DNA of 64,000 nucleotides. Source: Caprella mutica (lineage: Eukaryota > Arthropoda > Malacostraca > Amphipoda > Caprellidae). Below are positions 34,601-45,345 of this stretch, piece after piece. The DNA lies in assembly GCA_947561585.1 (NCBI GenBank), contig CANNZV010001179.1, positions 179,057-243,056 on the forward strand, read 5' to 3'. The number at the start of each line of letters is the position of its first letter. Position 1 is the stretch's first letter. The position numbers were made by a program, and so were the translations under genes. The notes under the pieces are model-generated. The model did no database searches. It was given only the letters and a program-made list of their open reading frames with translations, and was not told the DNA's origin.

Positions 34601-37135
34601 GGTCCAAACCCAATCAATTTGAATAGTACTGCAAATACTAAACGATCTATCTTATCGAGTTTGAATTCAGTATATGATGTATTTAATTATTATGGGCCGA
34701 TAATTAATCGTGCAAAACTTTTCTTTCATAAGTTACAATGCAGTAAGGGGCTTGAATGGGATACTCTTTTAGATTCAGAGTTGATTAGTGAGTGGAAGCG
34801 AATATGTTTCGAAGCGAATAAAACTCCTATGATTTCTCATGAAAGGTTTTTCGGCCCACGATACTCTGATTATGACTTGATAGCTTTTTGCGACGCTTCG
34901 TCTGTAAGTTATGGCGTTGTGATATATATCAGAGATAATAAGTCTCTGAAAGTTTCATTTCTCCTTGCTAAAAACAAAATTGTTAATACAAAGCTCACAA
35001 AGAAATCTATTCCAAGTCTTGAGTGTCAAGGTGTTTCTTATGCAGTTGAAACTATTGTAGACATTGTATCCGAGCTTAGTGGTAATGGTAATATTTTGCC
35101 TATTAATATTAACAATCTCTTTGTCTACACAGATAGTATGGTAGTGATATCATGGGTAAAGAGTTTCTTTATTACCCATGAAAAGATGCAAAAGAGAAGT
35201 GTTTTTGTCCAAAACAGATTGAAGAGTATTTCTGAAAACTTGAAAGAAAAGAGTCTTACTCTTCGTTACATCGAGGGACGAGAGAATCCAGCCGACTACA
35301 TTAGTAGACCGACTAGTTACAAAAGACTTCAGAAATCTAACTATTTCCAGGGTCCATCATTCTTGAAGGAAATGCCCTCGCAGCCTGACATTGAAATTGT
35401 AATTCCTAATATAACTAATGAAGAGGATTCAGCATGTACCAATGTCTGCGGGTCTAAGTTCCCACCAGAAAATTCAGTTACTCATTTGGTGGATCCTGAG
35501 CGTTACTCCTCATTTGCGAAGATATCCAATGTATATAAGTACGTTCTGCTCTTTGTCACAAGGCTGAAGAGCAGATTAAAGACTGAGGAATCTGCAGTTG
35601 AAAACCCAGTTGCAGACGGTATAAATTGCCTCATCAGAATAGAGCAGAAACTACACTTTGAAAATGTAGTAGAATTCTTCAAAAACAGAAGAGTACCCGT
35701 AAGTAAAATCCCAGATTTAGTTTTACAGATGAACTTGTTTGTTGATAATGATGATATAATTAGAGTTAAAAGTAAGTTTGCTAGTGGTCCTTATCCAATT
35801 TTGTTGCCAAACGCTTCACGTATTACTATGCTAATTATAAGGGACTTTCATGAGCGTTTTGGTCACGCTGGAGTGTACACTGTTACTCGTGAGATACGTA
35901 GAGAATTCTGGATTTTGAGAGCATTTGCTACAGTGCGAAAAACCTTAAAAAACTGTGTAACATGTAAGAAAGTAAATGAAAGACCAGTAAAGTTGAACCA
36001 AAATTCGTATCGTGATTTCAGGTCTAACCCTCCTAAGGTTCCATTCTCATCAGTATTTTTAGATTATATAGGTCCTGTTAATATTAAAATTGAAAACAAC
36101 GTGAAAAAGGTTTGGCTATTAATTGTAACATGCTTATGGTCTAGGGCAGTTTCACTAAAAATTTGTTTTTCAGCTGAAACCAGAGAGTTCCTTCGGGCCA
36201 TCCAGTTGCATATATTCGAATATGGCATGTTTCAGTTTTGTATGTCAGACTTAGGTTCTCAAATAGTTGCAGGTACGAAAATAATTGCAGAGTTTCTCGA
36301 CGATCCAGTGTGTGTAGATTTTCTCCAATCACACGGTATAAACAGAATTTCGTTCGAACAATACCCAAAAGGAAACAGTACATTGGGGGGACTAGTGGAG
36401 AACTGTGTGAAGCAGGTCAAGAGTCTGATGCGTAAATCCATTGGAAAGCTTATCTTGGATTATCCTGATTTCCAATTAATTGTTGCAAAAACCTGTCATA
36501 TCATTAATCGGCGTCCTGTTGCGTTTAATGAAAGTCTACGGAGTCCAAATTGCGATGAATGTTTGGAGCCAATCACTCCGGAAATGCTGATTTATGGACG
36601 GGAATTATTATCTGTTAATGTAATTCCGCAGATTCAGTACGAGCTGCCTGAAGAAATAGATAATTTAGGCTCTATTAGAGATTGTTATTCCAAAGTTAAA
36701 ATTGCGAATAAACGTCTGATTGATTCCTATTCAAGCGAATTCCTTGTCAAACTAATATCTCAAGCTATCGATAAGAGAGATAGGTACAAACCGGTATCTT
36801 ATAAGAATTTAGATATAGGTGATATAGTTCTTTTGATTGAGCCGAACACAAAACGAAGTAATTATCCTATGGGAATTATAAGAAAGGTCAATCTGAACTC
36901 TATCGGAGAAGTTGTATCTGCCTCTGTGATGAAGGGAAAGAATAGGGAAACTGTTTTCAGGCATGCTTCATCGCTGATTCTTCTATTGCAACCAGATATT
37001 TTCATGGATGAAACTAGTGATGAGCCGGGGCTGCAAGTAGTTGAACAGCCACGATCTCCTCGTCCAACTAGAATATCTTCTGATAAAGCTAGGGAACTTA
37101 TTCGCTGTCAACTAGAAGGCGAGGTTTCCGAATAG
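31616..37135 (+). CDS. BEL/Pao gag-pol polyprotein, 1839 aa
   Basis: One frame carries everything needed for retrotransposition. Gag has a DUF1759-like region (about 118-230). Cys/His clusters lie at about 327-400 (CPLC, CGKC, CRSC). The aspartic protease has D451-T-G-S, within NDTGSQRNFIS. Reverse transcriptase (about 780-1010) has D840 in FDIQKAF and Y923-M-D-N926, where Asn replaces the second Asp of the usual YxDD. RNase H has D1093, E1136, D1173 and D1227. Integrase has an HHCC finger (H1412, H1417, C1447, C1450), D1483, D1545 and E1595, then TPEMLIYGREL. A DUF5641-like C-terminal module covers about 1723-1790. The domain order protease-RT-RNase H-integrase and the DUF1759/DUF5641 modules are those of BEL/Pao. 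The ATG lies 144 bases after the LTR, in a long open frame with no competing start. Confidence 0.95.
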   Translation: MGDSELQAALKERKYARSKVTRIYNNTSTNIESLNELKKSEYVTNLNELRVELKDIDKRVYQLSPEMTEVEEEDMLREEESYNYKVTLAIALLQPSPNIDNNDSASNSSNLHSIPTKLRLPTIDLPTFSNDKTESLEQFFHALESILSKHGLSEYEKFVYLKSQVKKGPSALINSLEPGEQTYTVAKKLLADAFASPLTQRYDVLKRLCQLKLSPSSDVYEFIGEVRSVISSIKLLNINVDTVIQFFVWHAMNDKFQNQLIQITNNSKPSLDEIMNNVFSATERYMKLTERNPENKPRSNFNIEPRKRESPVKTNNLAVEVKYKNYKLCPLCTADNKKVSHVLRECTSYVSPDEKIKKLESLNFCGKCSFRNHKTVNCRFKFSSPCRSCNGNHLTCLCTNKTRNDPTNSANSYSSTVHFKSALGAENIILPTFSLSIIGNPEKATCRVLNDTGSQRNFISRKIAQKLNLSVVRRDIDLVIFGFNSEKRVKTDIVEVNVLIDGENYKIDAIVVPSINISLNIPNISNVANKFREKGYELADKTILNDSNADIDLIMGPDAIRLLCPETVEFGNIPEKAVYLLTKIGCMLLGDINHNLNGLRSLPENRLVETDVKGRNTEIQTSSSDIVHTNVVTSTIDVYDNNGNIDLVKLDNAKDMVLEEQSNYYMNYDSLIKEPESNEINDEVVNYVLSNTERSEDDRLIMPLPWNPDCKHLLATNFNLSKKILYSNLKKLKDSDEILLYDKVFQEQEQLGIIERIDDIDQFVNDHPECSFLPHMGIFRPNKETTKCRVVYLSNLCEKTKTKPNSVSHNNALLPGPCLNNKLTTALMLSRFDRLILIFDIQKAFLNIQLRECDQNKLLFLWFRNVGNGDYRIVAYRNLRLSFGLRPSPAILMLALYKILIIDVENDDYDLLKLKTLIYANIYMDNGLVSSNDERELKTFYDQLPIVFRNYKFELQQYLTNLDSLQTEIDTELDKPSDENVKFFGMLWNRKDDTIGPNPINLNSTANTKRSILSSLNSVYDVFNYYGPIINRAKLFFHKLQCSKGLEWDTLLDSELISEWKRICFEANKTPMISHERFFGPRYSDYDLIAFCDASSVSYGVVIYIRDNKSLKVSFLLAKNKIVNTKLTKKSIPSLECQGVSYAVETIVDIVSELSGNGNILPININNLFVYTDSMVVISWVKSFFITHEKMQKRSVFVQNRLKSISENLKEKSLTLRYIEGRENPADYISRPTSYKRLQKSNYFQGPSFLKEMPSQPDIEIVIPNITNEEDSACTNVCGSKFPPENSVTHLVDPERYSSFAKISNVYKYVLLFVTRLKSRLKTEESAVENPVADGINCLIRIEQKLHFENVVEFFKNRRVPVSKIPDLVLQMNLFVDNDDIIRVKSKFASGPYPILLPNASRITMLIIRDFHERFGHAGVYTVTREIRREFWILRAFATVRKTLKNCVTCKKVNERPVKLNQNSYRDFRSNPPKVPFSSVFLDYIGPVNIKIENNVKKVWLLIVTCLWSRAVSLKICFSAETREFLRAIQLHIFEYGMFQFCMSDLGSQIVAGTKIIAEFLDDPVCVDFLQSHGINRISFEQYPKGNSTLGGLVENCVKQVKSLMRKSIGKLILDYPDFQLIVAKTCHIINRRPVAFNESLRSPNCDECLEPITPEMLIYGRELLSVNVIPQIQYELPEEIDNLGSIRDCYSKVKIANKRLIDSYSSEFLVKLISQAIDKRDRYKPVSYKNLDIGDIVLLIEPNTKRSNYPMGIIRKVNLNSIGEVVSASVMKGKNRETVFRHASSLILLLQPDIFMDETSDEPGLQVVEQPRSPRPTRISSDKARELIRCQLEGEVSE

Positions 37136-37362
37136 TTTTTTTTTAAATATGTTCTTGTATATATGTTCTTGTTTCGTTTGTGTTAAATAAACTTATTTCT
37201 TTGCATCTCCCCTGATTATTTTTGGAGACAGTTTTTTTCTATATTAGGTATAGGACTTCAATAATGAGTCGGTGGTATTAACCTTACTAGTTAATGTATA
37301 TTTATGTATTTCTGATGAGATTTATAGTCTTGTTTCTATTCTTTAAAAAACAAGACTCCTCT

Positions 37363-37370
37363 GGTGGGAG
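37363..37370 (+). promoter_or_regulatory. short polypurine tract
   Basis: GGTGGGAG lies immediately before the 3' LTR and is the expected plus-strand primer. The 3' untranslated stretch from 37136 also holds an AATAAA at about 37185. Confidence 0.6.
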
Positions 37371-38676
37371 TGTCTAATACATAGTATTTTTGTATATATT
37401 GTATTTGCGAAGTTCCTGGCGTGTTTCTAATTAATATCAGTTTCGATCATACAATATTGTGCAGTAGAAATAACACGCCTGGATCTTCCCAAATCACCTA
37501 CTGCTTGTGCCCTAGTTTTCCGCAGTTGCCGTCAGCTGATGAGAAGATTTGGCGAGCAGTCCGCTTTATGGACAGGTAAAGATAGCATCACCTGTCTATA
37601 ATTTATGTATAGAAATGTTTCACAAGTTTCTCTAAAAGAGCTAGTACTTATTACGCCATTATATTCAGATAAATAGGTGATCGTTTTTTGAAGTGAGCTG
37701 TGGACTCTCTCTTGAAGTGGCGGACTTCGATTCTCCGCTGAAGTCCCTTGTACCTCCTCATCAACTCCCCTGAGATGACTGGCTAAACTAAGGGAGTCTG
37801 GGAGGCGAGACTGCGGGCACAGTGGCGATGATTTCTGGGCGACATGTTTCCTATCTGTTTATCGTAAGTTTCTTACTGCCGTATTGATATGGTCGAACAG
37901 ATAGAAAATTGAACTGTAAAGTTTAATGAATCTAGATTACTTCTTATCTCCATCCATTAATCTTTATCACGCCAGGAACCAATTATTCATTACTTATAAC
38001 ATCCGTAACTTATAACTTTAATTCCTTATAACTTCAATTCCTTATAACTTCAATTCCTTATAACTTCAATTCCTTATAACTTCAATTCCTTATAACTTCA
38101 ATTCCTTATAACTTCAATTCCTTATAACTTCAATTCCTTATAACTTCAATTCCTTATAACTTCAATTCCTTATAACGTTAATTCCTTATAACGTTAATTC
38201 CTTATAACGTTAATTCCTTATAACGTTAATTCCTTATAACGTTAATTCCTTATAACGTTAATTCCTTATAACGTTAATTCCTTATAACGTTAATTCCTTA
38301 TAACGTTAATTCCTTATAACGTTAATTCCTTATAACGTTAATTCCTTATAACGTTAATTCCTTATAACGTTAATTCCTTATAACGTTAAATTTCTTAAAC
38401 GTTCATTACTAGTATTCCATTCTTATAAAACTATAACCCTATTTTGTGTGTTCGGCTAGTGTTTTCATTACGGTAATAGTTACCTTCTATTTCAGAAACC
38501 GGTAATTCAGCACAGCCGAGCTTACGCACGCATTTGATCACTCACTCTACTGGAGAAAAACTTGTAGATTACAATAGTCAATTAATATAACTTTTATTAC
38601 CCCCAATACTGGCATTAAGCATTATTAAGATAAATAAGATCCTTCAGACTTATTTACTATTTCCAAATATCTTTCA
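37371..38676 (+). repeat. 3' LTR
   Basis: Same length (1306 bp) and ends as the 5' LTR. The internal array has nine CTTCAATTCC units and thirteen CGTTAATTCC units, that is, the block boundary is shifted by one unit relative to the 5' LTR while the total length is unchanged. Confidence 0.93.
38012..38394 (+). repeat. 16-bp array inside the 3' LTR
   Basis: Same two unit types as in the 5' LTR, with a 9 + 13 split instead of 10 + 12. Confidence 0.95.
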
Positions 38677-38681
38677 GAAAC

Positions 38682-40160
38682 TGTCTCTGCAAGTTTGATT
38701 AAAATTATTAATTTATTATTTCTTCAGTAGTATCGATACTAATTGTATTACTCTTACATAATAAATGAATACAATTTTTAGAAAGTTTTTACTTAAGATA
38801 TATTACTTCTTCATATATATCTGAAAATAGTCTCGTTTTCGTTTTTATTTATTGCATTGAGTTTTCAGTAACTTGTCGTATTCTGAACGCTACGAACCGG
38901 TCGAATTTGTCGTCCTCTTTTGGTTATTATTCTTATTTGAATAATTTGAATTTATTGAAATAGATATTGTATGAATCTGAGAATGGAATATTATTTGTAT
39001 CATCTTGCACAGACGATTTATTTTGTCATTCTCATTTTTCTAAATTTTGTTTGATGCTCAATCATTTCGAAATAGATATGGGGTTGAATTCCATATAGGT
39101 TATTTTGTGATAATTCAAACGTCATATAATTCCAAATAAATTCAGAGCAAGATTATCACCATTTTAATATAAATTTTAAACTGTTTTGAATAAACAATAT
39201 GGCTGCAAGAAAGAATCATTTTAAATCATATGTTTTAATCGATGTTAATTATTTTCAAACCAAAAAACACGAAATCTGCTGCCTGTCACCACTGTTGCTT
39301 CTTACAATTGATATCTATAAATCAGTTAGTTTGATATTAGCCAGCTCAGCAATGTTATTGTAAGATACTCCTGTAATCTGTGGTACAAATCATGCCTTTG
39401 TCTCTTCAGTCCCTCTCCTTCACTTGAAGGGGACTCACTGTAACCACCTGAAGGGCTAGAACCAATCACAAGGAAAAAATGTAAACAGTGAGGTAGTTAA
39501 AGAATTTTTGGTACAGTTTCAGCAACCAGAGGTAAGATTTTATGAGGGTAATTAATTAACAATCTTCTATGGCCCCACTAAAACTTTTTTCTATAAACAG
39601 AGAAGAAGTTGTGGCTCAAATATCATTTGAAAGTTCTTATATTTACTTACCTTCAATGACCCAATCAATTTTCTTAGGTAAATATTGGTTAGAAATATAC
39701 ATTTTAATTATTTTTACCTAATATGAAGTAGAATTTTAGTGTATATTAAATACATTTGCAAATTAGAGCTCAAACTATTATTAATGTATGTTTTGTGTTA
39801 ACAATTTGTCAACGATCATTGTATATTTTCACCACGTGATAATAACTATGGTATATTGTATGATAAGGCCTAGTGACTTGTCGATGGCTGAGTTCCTTTG
39901 CACAAGAGGCTGCAGCCCATTATCGAGTATTATCATCTGCTCGATACTCCGGCCACTTACCTCCAGAATCAGACCCATGGTAGAACACCGAGGCAACATC
40001 ACACAAATTTGGGCTGATGCTATAATTTGTATTCCAGAAACGAAGAACCTAAAGGAATGAAGTACGGGGATATAACCGTAGTGTTCCAAGATTAAACAAT
40101 GATAACTCCCTCAATATTGGTTCGATTTGAATTCAGTTGTTATTAAATCAATCTCAAGAC
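38682..40160. other. spacer, one ambiguous coding-like patch
   Basis: It is mostly AT-rich. The patch 39880-40089 is open on both strands and GC-richer. On the minus strand an 82-88-base piece is bounded by CCTTTAG and GGAG/GTAAGT, but the frame choice is unclear and nothing is recognisable, so no exon is called. Confidence 0.4.
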
Positions 40161-40164
40161 TTAA

Positions 40165-40960
40165 TAATTTTATTGTTCAGGTTTATATTTTTCTTGATAT
40201 ATCGAATTTCAGTTTGGCGGCCATCGCTTTGGATGTCTAAATTTAGACGGGGCTGAGAACCCATGATAATATGCAACATTTCCAAGATTACTTCTGGAAA
40301 TTTTGGACGAATTCCGTTCTTCATTTCAGGGATGAGTATGATAAACAAGATGAAATCTAGCCATCTTCATGGTGTTCACTTAATGTTCATGTCGCCATCT
40401 GAGCTCTGCCAATCCTCCTGTTTGGAAACTTTCAATCAGTCACTGTTTGACAGCTCTTGACCAATGGAGAGAAGGATCTTACATAAAGGAAATTAATTTC
40501 CGAATCTGGTATGATCGAAAAAGCGGACCAAAAGTCAGACTGAAATAATGCGAGGTATTTATCACCATTAACTTTTGTTTCAATGAAAACTTGGCCAAAA
40601 CCCCACTAATCCCATATTGTTGTAACCACACGGTTGTTCAAGGTAAATGAAGTGGCTTCTCTGGTGTTCAGTGAGGGTTAGTACTGCACCAGTAACGACA
40701 ATTGTGAATGTTTACTCCACCGTTGCTGTGTAAATGTGCTTCATCTGAAAACAATAGGTACAGAGGTTAATCCTGTGAATGCAAACTCTTGTCTAACATT
40801 TCTCCAGCATATGCCATTCCCGCAGCATAGTCGTTTGCGTTAAGTTCTTAGGCAGTTTCAAGTAATTATGAGTGGAATTTATGTTCTTCAAAATACTTCT
40901 AATACTGAAGATATTACCAACATATCGAATGAGGTATTGGGATTATCTTTGGAATAATGA
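40165..40960 (-). pseudogene. mariner-like transposase relic
   Basis: Read on the minus strand in shifting frames: LNANDYAAGMAYAGEMLDKS, then LFSDEAHLHSNGGVNIHNCR, and near the end a segment beginning NGIRPKFPEVILEML with a later SQPRLNLDIQSDGR. LNxxDxxxRxxFaxW, then FSDEAHFxLxGxVNxQNCRxW, and the final RL..C....GxH block are the order seen in a mariner-like transposase family common in insects; SDE holds the first catalytic Asp. The segment with the second catalytic residues is not recognisable, and stops interrupt the frame. It is an old dead copy; its inverted ends were not located. Confidence 0.6.
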
Positions 40961-42430
40961 CGATGTTGAAAACATTTAAACTTTTGTTTTTTATAAGGGT
41001 CGAATAATTTGTTCGAAATGTGCCTATAGAGAAAGATTGGTTCGCAATAATATTCACATGTGCATTAAATGCTAATCAAGTTACACAAATTTCTTGAAAT
41101 AATATACAAAATGATTAAAATTAAAATTTAAGCGCTAACTATTTTTATCTCAAATTATTGCGTGCCAATTATTTATGTTAATTTTTTGATTGGATCACTC
41201 TTAACTTTTACTGAAAACTATTTAATTTAATTAGAATTTTCTGCGGCACCATTCCTATCCTAAAAATGTTCGCTAAGAAGCACTTCTCGAAATGAAATGC
41301 CATCTTGTAAGAGTTTTTCAAGTAATCCTTAGAAAATTGGAATTAAATTCGCTCTCTAAGTGAACCCGCAGGTTACCTTTAATTAAATGTACTTATTCAA
41401 TTATTCTGATTGACTAACAATTTAAATATGGATTATATTATTGTCTCTATGAATAATCATTCATTTTTTACCAATTCAATGAAATAGATATTTAATTCAC
41501 TGACCGAATGTCATTTCCATTTAAATGACCTTTTTTTTAAATCAAAAATGTACATTTATATAACCATTTATACCTGAGAATACATATTATATAACTCTAA
41601 TAGATAATTTTTTACTTAAATTACTATTGATCAACTAAAATATACTTTTAAATAAGTTTTCACCCGAATAATTATTATCTAATACTTATAGATTAACATC
41701 CTGAGCCATCTTTCAAAGCGTGGCCTTTCTCTCCAAATTACCTGCTGCATACATCGTGTGGATTGGTATTCTTATCGCACTGACCTCATTAGCAAGTCAA
41801 TCTAACTTCTATGCCCCTCTACCCCCCCCCCCCCCCTTGATCAACTCGTCTGTTCCACTTACGCAAAAACTTTAGATTATATTCACCTCGTGCAATTATC
41901 TCCGCCCTTTGAACACCAAACCAAAAGATTCGAATGTCTTTGGATCGTCATGAACGGGGTTTAATTGATTGGTGAGGTTTTTACCTGGGGGTTTATAGGG
42001 CTTTGTCGTGAGAGGTGGGAACACTCTATCAACTGGAACTTCAATCTTCTTCATTAAAATTTACTTCCCAATATTCTGGATGGTTGTTGAAGGCTTTGGA
42101 ATTTTATTGACTATATTTAAGTAGGAAGTGAAAGTTTCATAATCTTATGTGCATGGTATATTGTATTTTATACAGTACATAACTAATTTCAATTTAATAT
42201 GCTATTCTTCTGTCTATCAAGAGGAACTGTGATTTTTTCAACAGTGGAGTGAACAGTTTTTTTTAAATTCAGTCTGAATTCATGAAATTATTTTCTCACA
42301 AACTTAGCATTTTGGCATATCTGATAAATTTATGTGATATCTTGATAAAATATACATTTAAAATTTAATTGATTATGAATTGAATACATAACTAATATCG
42401 AGTAAGATTGCTACATATTGATAAAAAAAT
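40961..42430. other. AT-rich spacer with a poly-C run
   Basis: No gene. A run of 15 C at about 41822-41836 is striking in such AT-rich DNA. Confidence 0.5.
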
Positions 42431-42432
42431 TA

Positions 42433-43452
42433 CAGTGCGAGTCAAAAGAGTTTGAAACCTTGATTTCTTTCAGTTTAAGGCTCTACTTCGAAATAAATTT
42501 TCGTACCACGTCATTTTCTACTTTTAGTTCAATCTTTTGCAATTAGTTGTGCATTTGTACTGTTTTTCTTAACTAATTTTACTCCTTTTTTCAGAATTTT
42601 GATATTTTAAGGTGAGCCAAAATTGTTTGCACTGCTAAAGGAGGAAAATATCCAAAATAATCAAACGAGATCATCGTACAGTGAAGAGGTTTTTCAATGA
42701 GGGTAAAATGGAACGGAAACCTCATAAACAAGGTCGACCGAAGGTCACAAATAACAGAGATTTGAGAAAAATCAAAAGAGGTCACACACTGCACAAGCAA
42801 GGAAACTTTTGATGCGACCGTTATGACGGAAGTGTCCAAAAGTACCCGTAATCGCATCCTCAGTTCCATGGCAGATCAGAGTTCACCAGCTGTTTACCCT
42901 CCTTTAAGTGCTGTAAATTGCAAGAAAAGAATCTCCTGTGCAATTACGTATGTGAAAACAGATTTCCAAACCGTTATTTGGATGGACGAAGCCCGAGCGA
43001 CACTTGACAGACCTAACGGTTGGATGATCCGATCGAGAGTGCTTCCTGAAGGAAGCAAGTCCACGTCTGCATTTGAATCGGCACTAGAGGGTGGCAGCAT
43101 CATGTTGTGGTCTGGAATTATTGGTAGCAAATTGGTTGGACCTCTTCTTGTACCTGATAGTCTCAAAATGAACTCTAAGAACTATTGTGCATTACTGAGA
43201 GCCAATTTTCTCTTCTGGTTGAATTCTCCATCCAATGACGTCAAAAAGAATATCAAACACTTTTAGGCCATTAATGGCCTCATTAAGTATTATTAGTTTT
43301 GTTATTTTGGAAGCCTATTTATTCGAGTTTTTCACAGAGGAATAAGGATTTACTCTAAAGATCACGATTCCATAAGAAAATCGGAAAGAAATTAATATTT
43401 TTGGCAAAAAATTCCGATTTTAATTAATTGCAAACATTTTTGACCCGCACTG
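42433..43452 (+). mobile_element. Tc1-like element, internally deleted
   Basis: Ends CAGTGCGAGTCAAAA (left) and CAGTGCGGGTCAAAA (inverted right), each flanked by TA at 42431-42432 and 43453-43454. Total length is 1020 bp against roughly 1.3-1.6 kb for most intact Tc1 elements, in line with loss of the transposase C-terminal half. Confidence 0.85.
42650..43266 (+). pseudogene. Tc1-type transposase pseudogene
   Basis: The first part (about 42652-42790) reads KIIKRDHRTVKRFFNEGK and then KQGRPKVTNNRDLRKI, the second helix-turn-helix and GRP-x motif of Tc1 transposases. A frameshift follows. The frame 42823-43266 (147 codons) continues with EVSKSTRNRILSSM, VIWMDEARATLDRPNGW and GGSIMLWSGI. WMDEA carries the first catalytic Asp. 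The QDNAPxH and WPxxSPDLNPIEN blocks with the other two catalytic residues are absent, and the frame ends at 43266, so an internal deletion has removed them. Confidence 0.8.
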
Positions 43453-43454
43453 TA

Positions 43455-43971
43455 GTAACATTAAATTGATTTCATGTTAATTCTAAATAGTTGTTAATTT
43501 ATGCAGTTTTTATAGTCTATATTTTATTTAAATTTTACGTAGTTAATTAATTTAGTATAGTTTTTATCATTAATTTCTCAATTTCACTTTAAAAATGTCA
43601 AATAAAAAATAAGCAACAACATCTGTTATTTCAGTAATTTTCAATGAAGTTATGAAAATGATTAAATTGCACTATCTATCTCAGTATTATTATATAACAA
43701 TTAAAATTGTTCATTCTAGTGAAATATTATTAATCATAGTGTCCAATATTACTATTTTATCATCACAATAGGTGTATTGTGAACATAATGACATTTAATC
43801 AAACCAAAGAAACACTCCAGCAAACTCTTGACATGAATTTGTGGCTTTCATTAAATCGACGAAGACTCAAAATAATTGTATTTACGAACAAAAATTAGTA
43901 TTATATTACATCTGGAAAACAGAGTTTGAATTCATTGACTTGATATTTCTGCAATGGAACTTTGGTTTATA
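43455..43971. other. AT-rich spacer, nothing recognised
   Basis: No gene or array. Confidence 0.45.
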
Positions 43972-44321
43972 TTACCTTCGCAGAACGGGGAAGGTTATAT
44001 GTTAGACGGCATTTGTTTATTTATTTATAATCTTGTTATTCGCTTAACTCAAAAGTATTCAACCAAATTGTCTGAAATTTGGTCAGACGATTAACCATCT
44101 GGTAGAGTTTTGGGAATGATCTGGTCAAAGGTCAAGATTAAGGTCATCTATAACTAAGGAATTGTTCAACCATATTGCATTAAACTTCGTGAAATGATTG
44201 GTCATTATCCAGTTACCAGTTAACTAGATTTTGGGAGCGAACGGGTCAGAGGTTAATTGAGGTCAAGGTCATTTGTAAGTGCCGGCGAAGGTATGCGCTC
44301 TACCGAGGGCACGCAATCCGG
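43972..44321 (+). mobile_element. Helitron2/Helentron-like element, copy B
   Basis: It starts TTACCTTCGCAGAA. It ends with GGCGAAGGTATGCGCTC, TACC, GAGGGC and a terminal CCGG in place of CTAG. The start motif ACCTTCGC is inverted as GCGAAGGT just inside the 3' hairpin, an asymmetric inverted-repeat arrangement. It is shorter than copy C because it has fewer internal blocks. Confidence 0.6.
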
Positions 44322-44530
44322 TTCCTGGTTAAATACATAGATAGAATTAGCATCAAAAATTACTATTTGTCTTCTTATGAGAATATTTTTTAATTTCTAT
44401 TACGTACTCCTATTTTAAAACTGTTTACATTATTATGCTCATGGAAAATTGAAGAGAAAAATTTCCTTATTTTTTTTAACTGCATATTATAAAGTGAAAT
44501 AACATACTTATAACATAACAATAACATTTA

Positions 44531-45131
44531 TTACCTTCGCAGAATGCGGCAAAGTCATATTTTACCCGTCGTTTATATATTTATTTATTTATCATCTTGT
44601 TATTTGCGTAACTGAAAAAATGTTCAACCAAATTGGCTGATATTTGGTATAACGATTGGTCAATGTCCAGTGACCTGCTGGTAGAATTTTGAGAGCAACT
44701 CGGTCAAAGGTCAAGGTCATGGTCATTTATAACTCAAAAAGGATTGAATCATATTGCATGGAACTTGGTGAGACGATTGATAAATAAACAGGAACCATTT
44801 TGTTATATTTTGGGAGCGATCGAGTCAAAGGTCAAAGATCAAGGTCAAGACCATTTGTAACTCAATAACTCAAAATGTATTCTACGAAATTGTCCAAAAA
44901 TTGATGGGACGATTGGTCAATGTCCAGGAGCCATCTGGTATAATTTTGGGACCGATCCGGTCAAAGGTCAAGGTCATTTATAACTCAATAACTCAAAAAG
45001 TATCGAACCATGTTGCATTAAACTTGGTGGGACGATTGGTTATTATCCAGTTTGCAGTTAATTAAATTTTGGGGCAAAACGGGTCAAAGCGGTGCCAAAG
45101 GTATGCGCTCTACCGAGTGCACGTAACCTAG
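44531..45131 (+). mobile_element. Helitron2/Helentron-like element, copy C (best preserved)
   Basis: It is 601 bp, starting TTACCTTCGCAGAATGCGGC and ending GGTATGCGCTCTACCGAGTG then CACGTAACCTAG, followed by TT. The 3' hairpin pairs GCGCTC with GAGTGC around TACC, 9-10 bases before CTAG. Three to four internal blocks each carry GGTCAAAGGTCAAGGTCA-type motifs and a GGGACGATTGGT-AATGTCCAG motif. It has no open frame, so it would be mobilised in trans. Confidence 0.62.
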
Positions 45132-45240
45132 TTATAAGTGTTTTGCTTAAATTATTTATATTGAAGTAATATAATTGATTATTCACTCCAATATGACTCA
45201 GACACAATATTAATGGTAATATTTTACAAATAGTTGTTTA

Positions 45241-45345
45241 CTGTATGGTATACAGTATGGTATACTGTATGGTATACTGTATGGTATACTGTATGGTATA
45301 CTGTATGGTATACTGTATGGTATACTGTATTGTATACTGTATTCC
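45241..45345 (+). repeat. 12-bp tandem array
   Basis: About eight copies of TATGGTATACTG, ending in TATTGTATACTG variants. The unit contains GTATAC, itself palindromic. Confidence 0.93.

Larger units (their letters stand above)
30162..38681 (+). mobile_element. complete BEL/Pao LTR retrotransposon, 8.5 kb
   Basis: Two 1306-bp LTRs (TG...CA ends) flank a 5.9-kb interior with a single gag-pol frame. A perfect 5-bp target duplication GAAAC lies at 30162-30166 and 38677-38681, within the 4-6 bp usual for this group. The LTRs appear identical apart from one unit in their internal repeat array. No stop or frameshift interrupts gag-pol, so the insertion is very recent and could be active. No envelope-like gene is present. 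Confidence 0.93.

Noticed and set aside
39880..40089. Coding-like patch open on both strands with possible splice sites on the minus strand
   Set aside because: Frame choice is ambiguous, nothing is recognisable, and it lies beside a decayed mariner copy, so it could be transposon remnant. Not called as an exon.
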